NCBI GenBank assembly: GCA_003415625.1
Contig: PYIU01000003.1
Span: 2,294,001 to 2,358,000 of the forward strand
From: Aquanectria penicillioides
Lineage: Eukaryota > Ascomycota > Sordariomycetes > Hypocreales > Nectriaceae
Direction of reading: 5' to 3'
Length of the DNA: 64,000 nucleotides
The notes below the pieces were generated by a model. It was not told the DNA's origin, ran no database searches, and was given only the letters and a program-made list of their open reading frames with translations. Positions 35,830 through 47,105 of this stretch are shown one piece after another (within the stretch, counting starts at the first letter, position 1; the number at the start of each line of letters is the position of its first letter). A program made the translations under genes and the position numbers.

Positions 35830-36975
35830 CTATGATTGTTTTGTGTTGGTGGTGTAGGTCTCAGTCGAGTTGCAGTATTCCACCCATCCATCCAGGATCA
35901 TCTTCTTGATAACCTTGCTGAATCTGTCGCTGTGCTTGGCATCACCTGAGGTGGAGCAGATGGTGTTCTTATCGGTGTCAGAAACCTTGGGTGCGTCGTC
36001 TGGATACTCAATGTTGAAAACGGGCTTGTTGGCTTCGATGAAGGCAGAAAAGGTCTCGCATTCGCCATACTGGATGCACTGCTCATTGACGGAGAAGGCG
36101 ACATAGTCGAGGACATCATCAATAATACCTCCAGCATTCTTGAGACCAGTCGACATGTTGTACTGGGCAGCCTCGATGGAGAGGAACTTCATAAAGGAGA
36201 TAGAGTCGTTGGCAGTGAGGCCGAGACCGTTCTTGTTTTGCTTTTGAATGGACAAGTCAGTTGAACAAGTTCTCCTCAGGATGTATCGGGACTGAACTTA
36301 CATATCCGTCCACATTGTCAGGATCGATGGCACTGCAGCCTTTGTCGCTAGCAAGCTTGATGCGCTTCTTCATAATATTGCGGACCGAGGTGCTCGAAAT
36401 ATTGATCCAGTTCTCGCCCTCCCAGCCGTCAAGCCCCAACCCGATGTCCTTCTTGTCAAAGTCGCCAGCATCACTACGCCAGTTCTCGTACGAGCCGGCG
36501 CTGAAGTAACAGATGACGTGCTTGCCAGCATCACGCAGAGCAGCAATTGTGGTTGCGTTGTTGTCGTACAGGTCCAGGTCCCAGATGTCAACGTCCTTGG
36601 GCTCCAGATCCGAGGTGCTGTTCTTGTTCAGGACGATGGGGTACTTGAGGACGATCTGCCACGACGCGCCGACGCTAGGCCGCCACAGGTTGGTGTTGTT
36701 GGGAGCCGAGGATGAGCCATCACCATTGCCAGAACCGCCGTTGTCGCTCCCGTCGTTGCCGTCGCCATCGTCGTCGCTGCCGCCTTGTGACGGGTCAGGC
36801 CGACGCCCAAGCCAACTGCCAGACCGATGACCACGACGAGCACGACACCAACGAGGGTGAGCTTTTTCCACAAGGGCCAAGCGGTCTTGGTCTTGCCAGC
36901 GGTGGTGGCCTCCTTGGTGGTCTGGGGCACGAAGGCAGTTGTGCTGCCGCCGTGGCCGGCTTCCGTCGACGACAT
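35830..36975 (-). CDS. GH114 endo-alpha-1,4-polygalactosaminidase-like, type II membrane protein
   Basis: About 361 residues from exons 36975-36302 and 36240-35830 (61-bp intron). A cytoplasmic start (MSSTEAGHGG) leads to one membrane span (LTLVGVVLVVVIGLAVGLGVGL), an acidic Gly/Asp/Ser stalk and a TIM-barrel catalytic region: SWQIVLKYPIVL, DVDIWDLDLYDNN, HVICYFSAGSYENWR, CSAIDPDNVDGYQNKNG and KPVFNIEY. These are GH114 hallmarks, including the acidic residues in ICYFSAG..E and AIDPDNVD. The layout resembles Ega3 of Aspergillus fumigatus, which cuts the exopolysaccharide galactosaminogalactan, but none of the other genes of that cluster is nearby. One base is missing at about 36783 between the membrane span and the stalk (CC where CCC would join the frames). 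It converges on the Zn2Cys6 gene. Confidence 0.85.
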
Positions 36976-39546
36976 GGGGGCTTCTGAGGGTGGTTGGTGT
37001 GTTGGTGTGTTGGTGTGCTTCACTAGGTACCTAAAGAGCCGGTATAATAGGAATGGAAACCGATGAGGGAGCGAAACGAAACGAAACCTCCCAAGGGAAG
37101 GCGGCAAACAGGGCGAAATAAATATAAACCAGGGCCAAGACAACGCAGCCAAGGCATGAAACCCCGGACGATGCGGAAAGTATAGATTGAAGTCAAAGAA
37201 AGTCAAGGCAAAGGCAGATGCCACAGCCGGCAGGTCCTGGCAGTATGTTGTACCTAGGTATCCGTATGTAATAGTTATGCAATGCCTGAAACAGGCGAGG
37301 GATTGGTTTTAAGGAGCTGGCCAACTCCGTTTCCCGTGTGCTAACTCTGAATCCATGTATAACAAAGAAACTCAGCCGCCGTAGGTGGCCTCCCGCTCAG
37401 ATGGATTGGGACTAGGAGCTGCAAAAAAGCTCGTGATGCGACAGGGTCATGACAGGGAGCTGAGAAAGGCGGCGCAGTAAGTATACTATGTAGCAAGTGG
37501 GGGGAGCGCCTAGCCTTGCAGGGCGTGATGCGGCATGGTCCGGCTCTTGGCTGTCCGTCAGGGGATGCGCGGGTTAAATTAAAAAGACACGATGGGTGCC
37601 TCTATTTCAGGTGTCGATACGGCGGCTTCATCGGGGCGGCGGTCTAGAACACTGTCCCGCTGCAAGCCTCAGGGCTCACGGGCGGTAGTTGGTTGGAATG
37701 CGTGGGCCGGCCGGCGTTTCGGGAGCGGCCGACGACAACAATCGGGCCTGTCAAAGCCGAGCTGGTTCTGCGTAGGCGCTGCTGCAGTGAGAGTGAGCTT
37801 GAGCGGACTGTCGGTATCCGTAGTGATGGGAGAGATCAGATCAAGCCCAAACCAGGGGTTTGGCATGAGATTCTTGTAGATGAGGCCATCAGCTTCGCTC
37901 GATGAGAAAAGGTCCAAAGAAAATAAGGAGAAGAGGGGGGAGGGAGGGGAATCAATGCTGTGTCCGGGTCTCCCAAGCACGGAGCAATCAAAATCCCAAT
38001 GTCGCGGGTCCTGTCGCGGATTCCGCCACATCTCGCACAGTTCGCGAAAGCCTAATAATAAACTCCTGTCCAAAACAAGGGGTCCGGCATTGTTTTCGTG
38101 ACGACAGTCACGACACTACGGGTACCTAGGTCCCATTCGAGGTGTTTGCCTCAAGCCACCTCGACCGCACATGCACATGGGTTTTGAAGGAAAACGAGCG
38201 AGGGCTTGGATCGATTCTGGACCTTCTCATGGCCGCCTTGCCCCTGGCCGAGAAGGACTTATTTATTTCTTTATGTATTTTATTACGGATACATTGAAGG
38301 TATTGTCCTCTTAAGGGGGCGCTATGGATGTGCCATGTTACATATTTTCTCACTACTACCGGTACATACCTACTGCACATCCATCTCTCTTCAGCTCTTC
38401 TGTACAGGGCCACTCGGGCCGTCTGGGCGACGGCTAAGTCGGCAGCAATTTGCGCCGCCGCGGCTGGGCACTTGGCAATGCGCTCTCAGCACCCAGCACA
38501 GCCAACCATCCCACTCTCAGCCAACACCAAAGGGCCCGGTCGGTGCTTATTGGGTTACGGTGAGAAGGCAGACTGCCAAGTCGGGAAATTCATTTGTGGA
38601 GTCGTCGCTTGCTTATTCCTAGCCTTGCTGATATTCTACTACCTAGGAACCTACCTTGATGTTTTGATGTTGGTGCCGCCGACCTAGGTAAGCTCAGTCA
38701 CCAACCTACTGTATGAATGCTCACCACCACCTGCGAACCAGTAGCCAATAGACAGAGAGGCACGCATGTACATACATGTACACACTTATGGTACAGCCAC
38801 GCTGGCGCATACAAGGGCTTTGTCCCGTTTTGACGGCAACTTTGGTGCCTTTGTGCCGCAACCCCAAGATCGTCCTCCTCCCGCCAGCACGAAATTGCCA
38901 TTACAGGGCGCTTAGCGGTTCTGTGAAAATGTGCCTTGTGCTCGGGCCACATCATTTCTTCGCCGCCTGTCAATGTCCTTTCCTGACCTATGCCTCCTGC
39001 ATCAACCGATTCTAGCTCCCTTGTGGCTCTGTTCCTCCAGGTGCAAATTTCATCAGTAGATAACTACACACAAAGGATGGCCATATCATCTTCGACAATC
39101 AAGATGAAAATGAAAATGGAGGCATCTCGAGGGAATGCCGATGCTTTATCAAAAACAGCACATGATCAAAAAAAGTTGGTTGTCAAGAACTACGACTCGC
39201 CTGGGTGCCCCATCCAGTGTGGTGTCATAATGGGCTGAACTTGGTCTCGCTTTGGATATGAAACCAAAACCCATGACTTTCTCTCGCTCAAGTTGCCCCT
39301 CGCCAATTCTCATGACTCCCGAAAAGGAAATCCGGAGCCTCAACCATCCGATGAGGCCAGCAACGCAAATCAACCATCTTCTGGCCAGCCTGGCTTCATT
39401 TACTCGAATTGGTTATATTTATTTGGGTTGTGATCATATTCAAGCGGGTTCTGCTCTCCAACTCGTGATTGCCCTACCTAAACACTCTCCCTCCCTGAAC
39501 CACCGGATTTTTTGACCGTGGAAACGGTACCATCAAATTATCGAAA
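36976..39546. other. Divergent region between the GH114 and KDEL genes
   Basis: Both promoters, with four CCTAGG-core sites at 37253, 38125, 38642 and 38683. Frames present are short and lack conserved text. Confidence 0.6.
37251..37260. promoter_or_regulatory. TACCTAGGTA palindrome, copy 3
   Basis: Perfect 10-bp inverted repeat 276 bp upstream of the GH114 gene start. Confidence 0.5.
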
Positions 39547-40373
39547 ATGAGGTTCTCTTCACTCCCGGCCCTATCAATTCTAATGCTTCGAACAACCCAC
39601 GCTTTCAACTTTAAGAAACCAGTTGAGCCCGACTTTGTTCAAGGCTTCGACTGGAAGGATCCCTTCTCCTCGAGTGCCATTTCCGCATTTGACCCAGCAT
39701 GTGAATCCTCCGCTAGCTTCAATGCCCTGGAGTTCACTCTTCATGACTTGATGGACCCGTACCCACAGGGCCTTAAACCTTGGGGCAACGGTCTAAAAAA
39801 GGTCTTTTCAGGCAGGGAATATCCCGGCGGATGGGCCGGCCTGGACCGACATCTTCATGATCGGAGCCTGCTGTTGATGAACTATGACAGAGTTCCACTC
39901 CCAGTTCGAGAGTGGGTCGAGGACCAGGAACGAACAAACGGCAAGGGAAAAGCCTTGTTTGCAGTTTTTGATAAGCCAGCGCAAGATGATGAAGTCGAGT
40001 CAGTGGTTGAGTTTCCCAGCGCAGACAAGATCGATCGATCATTGGACGAGCAACGGGTTGTCATATTTGCCCCTGGTGCTCTCTATAGCGTTCTCCCCCT
40101 GTGGGCCACGGATAACGATGAGTGCAAGAGTAAGTTGGAGTGAAAATGCACACTGCAATCTTTCTTCTTTCCTACTAACTGCTGCTACTAGATATTTTCT
40201 CAGATTTGAGTAAGTACAGGTCGGCCCCTGAGGATGGCAGTATTGTGGCGTGGGTTTCGCACACGCGTCCTCAGAGCAAGGAGATGACATTCAGTATCAA
40301 AGCACAGTCTCTGGCAGTCAAGGATGCAAAGAGTAAGCACGAGGAGAAGACGATCTCGAAAGACGAGTTGTAA
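39547..40373 (+). CDS. Signal-peptide protein with C-terminal KDEL, predicted ER-lumen resident, function unknown
   Basis: A 254-residue protein from exons 39547-40129 and 40192-40373, with a 62-bp intron carrying a textbook branch site (TACTAACT). The N-terminus MRFSSLPALSILMLRTTHA is a signal peptide. The mature part opens NFKKPVEPDFVQGFDWKDPF; it is rich in acidic and aromatic residues, has two cysteines (in DPACESS and DECKN) and no second membrane span. The last residues after splicing are ISKDEL followed by TAA, the classic ER retrieval signal. I do not recognise a domain. A secreted start plus KDEL predicts a soluble ER protein, possibly in folding, glycosylation or wall-precursor work, which is inference only. 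A run-on reading without splicing would stop at KSKLE and lose the signal. Confidence 0.75.
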
Positions 40374-43300
40374 GGGTCAGAGGGTGCATATAACCAAGAT
40401 ATAATAAGATAAATGGAAGAGTTGAGACGGTGCCCATAGTGTTCGCATGTGGATTCAGCAGCGAAACCAGTGATAGAATCCAAAAAGTGGGACTTGTTCT
40501 AAGAAGGAGGAGGCAAAGGAGTCGATGCATTTCTTTCTGGTTAGTCTCATTGTTAAATTTCCTTTCAATTGCATCCTTATTAAAACCATGGCTTGCTGGC
40601 GTTGCAACAGCTGTTGTATCCTGACGAGGTTCTGTCTCTTCCTATTGGGTCACAGGGACAACTTGAACACTATCCCGGCGTTAACCCTTCCACAACATCC
40701 GAGTTATCTTCCCTTACAGCCCAATATTTCCCCATCTTGTATTCGCCGCGCATCATCCCTGTTGGTATTCATCCTATCCGTTATCGGACTCTTCACATTT
40801 GTTGGCTGTTGGGTCTCTTCTCAGCTTCTATTACACATACCCCTCAACCCTTCTTGGATATCCTCTCTCTTCTTTCTCTTATTACCTAGCATTCGCACAG
40901 AATCAACTACAGACGGTTCTCAATTGATTTCCCCAAAAGTCAACTACATGGCATAACCTTTTTGATTGGATCAGAACATTGGGCACTCAGAAACTCTCTC
41001 CATCTCTTGGAGTTGACCTTTTCATAGCTCTCAAAGGCATGTGAATAGAATACCCATAGCATTGTGTTCAAGCAGTGCTACGTTGGAAATGTCAGAAATC
41101 GAGCCTGTGTGTTCTGTGTATTCCAAACTTCGTTGAGGTGAATGAAAAGGATTCCACTGAGCCGCTCAAGTTATGGATCTTCTCACACATTTGCTTTCAA
41201 ACGAATTTCACATGCGTAACCTCTTTTGATTCTTCAGGAAAGTTGTTACCCGTTTACTTGTTCTTTCCAGTAGCCCAATGATTTCGATCCCAGCGGATTG
41301 AAGACGCCGTCGCAAAGTGATGGAGGCGACTATGCATGCCTCAACTAGTTTCAGGGAAGATGACAATGGAATCCATCACCCCTTTTCTTGGGATCAGAGG
41401 AGACTAGATGTGCTAAAGAGTAACAGAACATTTATCCAACCGCCGTCAGAGTGCAAAGGCATTCTTTGCAGGGCTATTCATCATTGCAAGTGCCAGTAGG
41501 ATGCAACATCAGGTCATCGAAATGCTGCCCATTTGGCCATCATTCAATAGTACATTTCCATCAGAGTTATGATTCAACCAGGTAGCACGAGGATGTCACA
41601 CAAATTTGAGTCGCTGGCCCATTCCTCTTGATACAAAGGGTGGAAGTTGCAACTTGAACTGGGGACGTGATGTTTGGCAAGGTCAAAGATTGACCGTTTT
41701 CGTGGCTCTTCTGCATGCACAAATCGCTCAAGTTGTTTATTGGGTGTATATCGGATGGAATCAATTCAAAGAAATATTTTTGGAAGGCACACAACGCAAT
41801 GTTGGGATCCAACCACCACTTCCTCGCCCCATCCTTCGAATCCAACACCGCAAATCGAAATCGATCGCAATAAATCATTGCGGATGCAATGAAGGCGTGG
41901 TCAGCTAGGAGCAAATGCCAAGTTTTGCTGATCAAATTGTCGAAATATTGGTTGAGATTACGCCCAAAATGCACAGGATGGCCAGCACAGATTGATCGGA
42001 GCGATGGTCTGATATGCATGCCCTCGCCTTGCGTCGCTTGGGCACCTCGATGACCCGGATTGAGAGGGAGGGTGATATGAACTAAGCTGGGGTACCCATC
42101 AGCACTACCAGCGCCATCAGACAAGCACCATGGATGGACTGGATTGCTTTCAGGCAAAGCAGACTAAAATTCAATGCTAGCTCGGCTCTCCCTTGGCAAC
42201 AATGTTCCAGGGAGACTAGCTGCCTACGGATAGCTGGCTTAGCGAAAGGAGGAGCTAGGCAATGCCGGGTAGGGTTTGGTTCGTGACCTTGTTCCGTTCC
42301 GGAGAAAGAGTTTGGCTTCAGATCTCGGGGTGCCTCGTACTCAATCATCGAAGGTTCCAAAAGTCAACCCTGCCTGCTCTTGGCGTCAGAGTTAGTCTTT
42401 CCATGGCAGGCTAGGATAAATTTTCGCATCACTTATTTTATTGTCACTTTTCTTCAGGGTTCGTCATTTAATTGTGATTATTTTTCGTTATCGACGCCTC
42501 AGTGCACATGAACGTACGCCGTGCAAAACATACCTGATCCAACCCACCACTTTCATGTCACTCTGGCTATCCCAAAGAGGCGCCAAACCGGGGCCCCGGA
42601 TGCGGACCCCATCACCTCAGCCACGACAACACAACGCAACGCCATCAAATTGTCCATGTCGGAGACGTCGTCAGAGGCCAGGTCTCCTGAGCCCCACTTG
42701 TGGGCTGGTGGTCACAGGAACTCCAGTGCTGCACAGCGCGCCAGTATCCGTCTGCATGCACTCGCTGTTCACGTTGGTCAGTTGATTAGCAAGGCGCTTG
42801 CTAGAGCAGTGAAAATGAGAATCGCCTTGGTGCAGCCCGGTCGGGGTGGGAGCGGTATCAGTCTGCAGAACGAGTCTGGCCCCAAAACGTGCCGGATTCG
42901 AGCGGCTTCTCTTAGGTTCCGCAACCAGGCCAGCCCCAGCCGTGTCGTCCATCACCAGCAAGGGCAAATGGACAAAGACGGAATAGGTAGGTGAGTACAT
43001 TACCAAAAGAGCGATGATGCCATGATGTACCGTACACCGTAATTATGCTCCAGAGTTCCGTCCGTAATTGGGATGGCTGGTGGGTATCAACATACGCGCG
43101 GGCGTCGTAGTTGTAGTGGTGGTAGTGTTGACAGGGCATGGAGTCATGGGCATGGACGTTGGGGAAACGGGGGCGGATCGCTCGTCTTTTCTGGCCTCTG
43201 TCTGTTTCGTCTCTGGTTGAAAGTGGACGAAGCTACTAGACGAGCCGGCCTGCCCAGAGTGCTTTCACCGTGCAGATGCTGCCTCACCGTAACTACAAAC

Positions 43301-43997
43301 AAAGCGGGCAGCTTGAGTGTGAGGAGTACGGGAGGGAGATGCCCAAAGTACCGACCTGACTGCTTTGCTGCTGTAATAAATACATCAATTATGTAGTGAT
43401 ACCTAATCTGTACCCGTCTTGTCGCCATCCGTACCAAAGTTGTGTACACATCATCAGCTACCATGGAACGTCATATTTGTCTCCCCCCACGCCGGCTCAT
43501 GGTCTTCGACCTTTAACTCACCCTCCATACCCACCTACCTTCTCATCATCCCACTCGGTTCTGTTCAGTGGCGACCCGACCGCCTCTACCCAACCTCGTC
43601 TTGAACTGCAACGTCTTGTCTTGTCGATTCTTTATCCGTCTTTCGTCCAATTGCTCCTCGGACCGGCGACCCGGGTTTCAGTGGCATTGGTCCTCTCCTT
43701 AGTGGGCGTGGTGGTCGTGGTTTTTTTTTGGTTTTTTTTTTAACCCATCCCACCAGCGAACCATCTTTAATTTCGGGTTTCCCCCCAGCCAAACCGACCG
43801 ACGCCAGGCCAGACCAAGACCCGACCAGATCAGACCAACCATCCTTTCCATCCCATCCCATCCATCTCTCCCACACTCCTTCACATTCTCATATCTCATC
43901 TTCACCGCGGCCTCGTCCATCTGCGGCTCTCGACATCTTTCTCCCTCACATCGCCAACCCAAAATCCCACCGCCGAACTCCATATCGAATCACAGCC
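40374..43997. other. Region between the KDEL gene and the Crp1-like gene
   Basis: 3.6 kb. The right end (about 43430-43990) is a CT-rich leader. The rest holds only the doubtful frame at 41567-42157. Confidence 0.6.
41567..42157 (-). CDS. Doubtful hypothetical ORF
   Basis: An open frame of 196 codons in an otherwise empty 3.6-kb gap. It contains a plausible globular stretch (HAFIASAMIYCDRFRFAVLDSKDGARKWWLD) but no domain I recognise, no clear start context and no intron signals. It may be a chance frame or a relic. It is listed because it is the longest open frame in this gap. Confidence 0.15.
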   Translation of the reverse strand: MPESNPVHPWCLSDGAGSADGYPSLVHITLPLNPGHRGAQATQGEGMHIRPSLRSICAGHPVHFGRNLNQYFDNLISKTWHLLLADHAFIASAMIYCDRFRFAVLDSKDGARKWWLDPNIALCAFQKYFFELIPSDIHPINNLSDLCMQKSHENGQSLTLPNITSPVQVATSTLCIKRNGPATQICVTSSCYLVES

Positions 43998-46900
43998 ATG
44001 GGCAGCTTTACCTTCAAATGGTACGTTCCAATCTCTGCCGCCCACGCCTCTCGGTGGCAGCGGGGCTCCCGGTCGCACCTCACACACACACAAACACATA
44101 CCTAGACATCCACGCGAGCAATTGTCTTGAGCTCTGATTACTCTGTCCTTTCCTGGACGATTGTCTCCGCCTATCCTCCGCCGCGATCGCGGTGTTCCAT
44201 CCTTGTCTAAGACACGTCCAAGCTAACCCGAAGCTTCGCACAGGGAACATCCCGCTGAGGATGTGTACGTGACTGGCGCCTTTGATGACTGGACCAAGAG
44301 TGTCAAGCTCGAGAAAGATGGCGATATCTTCCAAAAATCAGTCGAGCTGAAAGATGCTTCGCAAAAAATCTATTACAAGGTGCGTTGGCCGGTTTTTCGT
44401 CCTCTTTTGTTCTTTTCCCCCACGATATTTGGCCCTCCCAGTTACGTCTTTTTTCTTGCACACCAACCTTGATATCCTTTCCCCTGCACCCTGCCCCATT
44501 GGCCTCGACAGCCCCATGGTTCAAGCAAGCAAGCTCCTCTGACACTGTAACTGCTGCTCATCATGGCCGTTGATGTTGCCCCTCATCCATTCGCTGCCAA
44601 ACAAAAAAGAAAAGAAAATGCACTTCCATGCATCTTTAGTCGCTTGCGCCGCGCGCCTTCATCACTCGCATCGCATGCACCTCGACATAGGTCAGCGATT
44701 GATGGGATTGATTGACGGATGGGTGATACTGGCGCCGTTGGGTCATCTGTGCTTTCGCGTCGCTGGTGCATCCATCTCGCATCCTGCAGGACCGCTGTTA
44801 AACCTAACTTGGTGTCTTGCGCAATGGCGGTGTCTCTCATCATCCCAGCTTGCCCTAGACCGTGCTTTACCCTTGCTGCCCCGCAGACCTCATTTCGAGC
44901 AGAGCTTCTGCGGATGGCGCAGAAATCTCACAGCGCGGACCCTGTCCTGGTCCGTTCCTGCTCAGCCCGGCGTCATGTCATGACCTACCAGGGTTTTTGC
45001 GGACGGTGTGCAAACCGTCCCACCAAGGTCCCTTAGGTCGGTATGACGCAAAGGGGTCGTGCCCAAGGCGACACTGGAATGGGCTAGTGGGCGAAGCGGT
45101 GAGAATCTGGCTAGCCCTCAGCCCATTGCAACTCATGGCCAAGACTTTCTCAGCGTCAGGCCAGACCAGATTGTCTCGTACCTTTTTTGGTGGCTCCCTC
45201 CCCAATTCGGAGTCGAAGTCAAAGTAGAATGAGGGGCGCAGGCGCTAGTGTGCCTGCCTACCTTATACAATCATGTGTCCGCCCGCCCCCCTCCAGTTCT
45301 CATTTCTCCTCGTCATTGACTACTCCCCTCACTCCACTGGACCCAATTGCTGCCCTCTCGTCCCAGGCACTTGAATCTTTACACCACTTCTCCGGGCACA
45401 CTGGCTCACATTGATATAGTTCGTCGTCGACAACAACTGGGTGGTCAACGAATCTGCGCCAAAGGAACTTGATCAAAAGGGCAACGTGAATAACTTTTTG
45501 ACCCCTGAACAAATCGCCCCTGCAGCCCCCGCCATCAATTCCGTTACGCCTGCATCTACCACTACCGCCATGGCTGCTGAGCAACCCATTGAGGCAAAGC
45601 CTGCTGAAGTCGAGTCCAAAATCTTTGACGAGAAGACTGCAGAACAGCCTGCCGAACCCAAGCCTGTAGACGAGAAGCCCGTCGAGGAGAAGCCCGTCGA
45701 GGAGAAGCCCGTCGAGGAGAAGCCCGTCGAGGAGAAGCCCGTCGAGGAGAAGCCCGTCGACGAGAAACCCGTTGACGAGAAACCCGTTGACGAGAAACCT
45801 GTTGACGAGAAGCCTGTCGAGAAGACCCCCATCGACGAGAAGCCAGCAGAGGCTACCACCGAGCCTGCCATCGAGCCCAAGGCCACCCCCTCTGATATCC
45901 CTGGCGGTTTCCCCGCTACACCTGCCACCGAGCTCGACAAGCCAATTGGTATCAGCCCTCTGCCCGCCTCCGAAGGCGGCGTGAACCCCGTCAAGCTCCA
46001 ACCTGGTGAGAAGATCCCAGAGACGATCGTTGCTCAATCGACCGACAAGTACGTTAAGCTTGACAAAGAGTCGTACGAGAAGAGCGATGCTCTTCCTGGC
46101 GTTGAGACCCAGCTTCCTCCAGTTTCCAGCAGCACCATCCCCGAGTCGAGCCTACCTATTGCCGATGTCAAGGATGCCACCATCTCTACTGTAGCCCCGG
46201 CAGCCACCACAGTTGCTCTGGCTGCCGAGGTTCCCTTGGAACCCAAGGCCCCCGAAGTTCCTGAGGTCGTCAAGGAGAGCCAAGAGAAGGCTGAAGTTTC
46301 CCCCGAGGCCAGTGCTGAGCCTGAGGAGGTGAAGGAGAAGGCCAAGGTTGAAGAGGAGCTAAAAGAGACTGTTCCTGTGGCCGCTGTGACCTCCGATGGC
46401 ACTGAGAAGAAGGAGGCTGAACCAGATGTTGGTGGTGCTGTTGTCGCAGCTTCCTTGGCCGTCAAGGAAACAGATGAAGAGAAGGCCGTCCCCGCCGTTG
46501 AGGAGGCTGCGAAGAGCATTCCTGAGCCTGTCAAAGAAGCATTGGTTACTGAGTCCAAGGAAGAGGAGGTGTCCCCTGAGGTACCTGTCGAGGTCAAGGA
46601 GTCCATTGTTGAGGCTGGAAAAACTCCTGAGGCTGCTGCCAACACTGAGGATGTTGAAGAGAAGAAGGTCATTGAGACTGAACTAGTCGAGGAGGTCAAG
46701 CCTGTCCCCGCTGAGTCCGAGTCGAAGCCCGAGGAGACCCAGACTGAGGCGATCAAGACTGAAGAAGCCAAGGTCAAGGAAGTCAAGACTGAGGAGGTCA
46801 AGACTGAAGAAGCCAAGGTCGAGGAAGTCAAGACTGAGGAGGTCAGGACTGAGGAGGTCAAGACTGAAGAAGCCAAGGTCGAGGAAGCCAAGACTGACGA

Positions 46901-47105
46901 AGTCAAGACTGAGGAGGTCAAGGCTGAGAGCCCCGTGGCCACGACCGAGAATGGCGCCACTGCCGCTGAGAATGGATCCAAGGCTGCTGAGAATGGTACC
47001 AAGGCTGCCGAGCCCGCTGCCAACGGCTCGAACGGCAAGGCTGAAACTAAGAAGAAGCACCGAATCAGTGGATTCTTCAACAAGCTTAAGAGCAAGTTCA
47101 ACTAA
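43998..47105 (+). CDS. CBM48/AMPK-type glycogen-binding protein, Crp1/Mdg1-like, with long charged repeats
   Basis: A 614-residue protein from exons 43998-44020, 44244-44379 and 45420-47105. The first 85 residues form a CBM48 domain: FKWEHPAEDVYVTGAFDDWTK, KIYYKFVVDNNWVVN and NVNNFLTPEQI. This matches the N-terminus of yeast Crp1 and Mdg1, proteins linked to cruciform DNA binding and pheromone signalling. The rest is disordered and rich in Glu/Lys/Pro/Val, with two repeat tracts (KPVEE/KPVDE units at 45660-45824; KTEEVK-like units at about 46750-46926), and ends in a basic amphipathic tail KKKHRISGFFNKLKSKFN. The second intron is 1,040 bp, very long for this genome; the domain spans it (IYYK joined to FVVDNN), so the join is well supported. 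Antisense frames are open along the repeats but are by-products. Confidence 0.85.
45660..45824 (+). repeat. Coding minisatellite, 11 x 15 bp (KPVEE/KPVDE)
   Basis: Eleven consecutive 15-bp units inside the Crp1-like gene. Unit order is one KPVDE, five KPVEE, four KPVDE, then a diverged KPVEK. The KPVEE units are identical at the DNA level (AAGCCCGTCGAGGAG), and the later KPVDE units share AAACCCGTTGACGAG, so two waves of unit copying are visible. Confidence 0.9.

Noticed and set aside
36257..36880. Separate GH114 gene starting at 36880 without a membrane span
   Set aside because: The span and acidic stalk upstream match the known plan of this enzyme group and join after a single-base change, so one gene is the simpler reading.
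40525..40956. Hydrophobic frame downstream of the KDEL gene
   Set aside because: Two overlapping frames in the same strand are both open, composition is CT-driven, and no family is recognised.
45300..47101. Long minus-strand open frames (245 and 355 codons) opposite the Crp1-like gene
   Set aside because: Their Val/Leu/Gly- or Ser/Thr-rich text is the mirror of the Glu/Lys repeats on the plus strand, where a CBM48 domain and correct splicing prove the coding strand.
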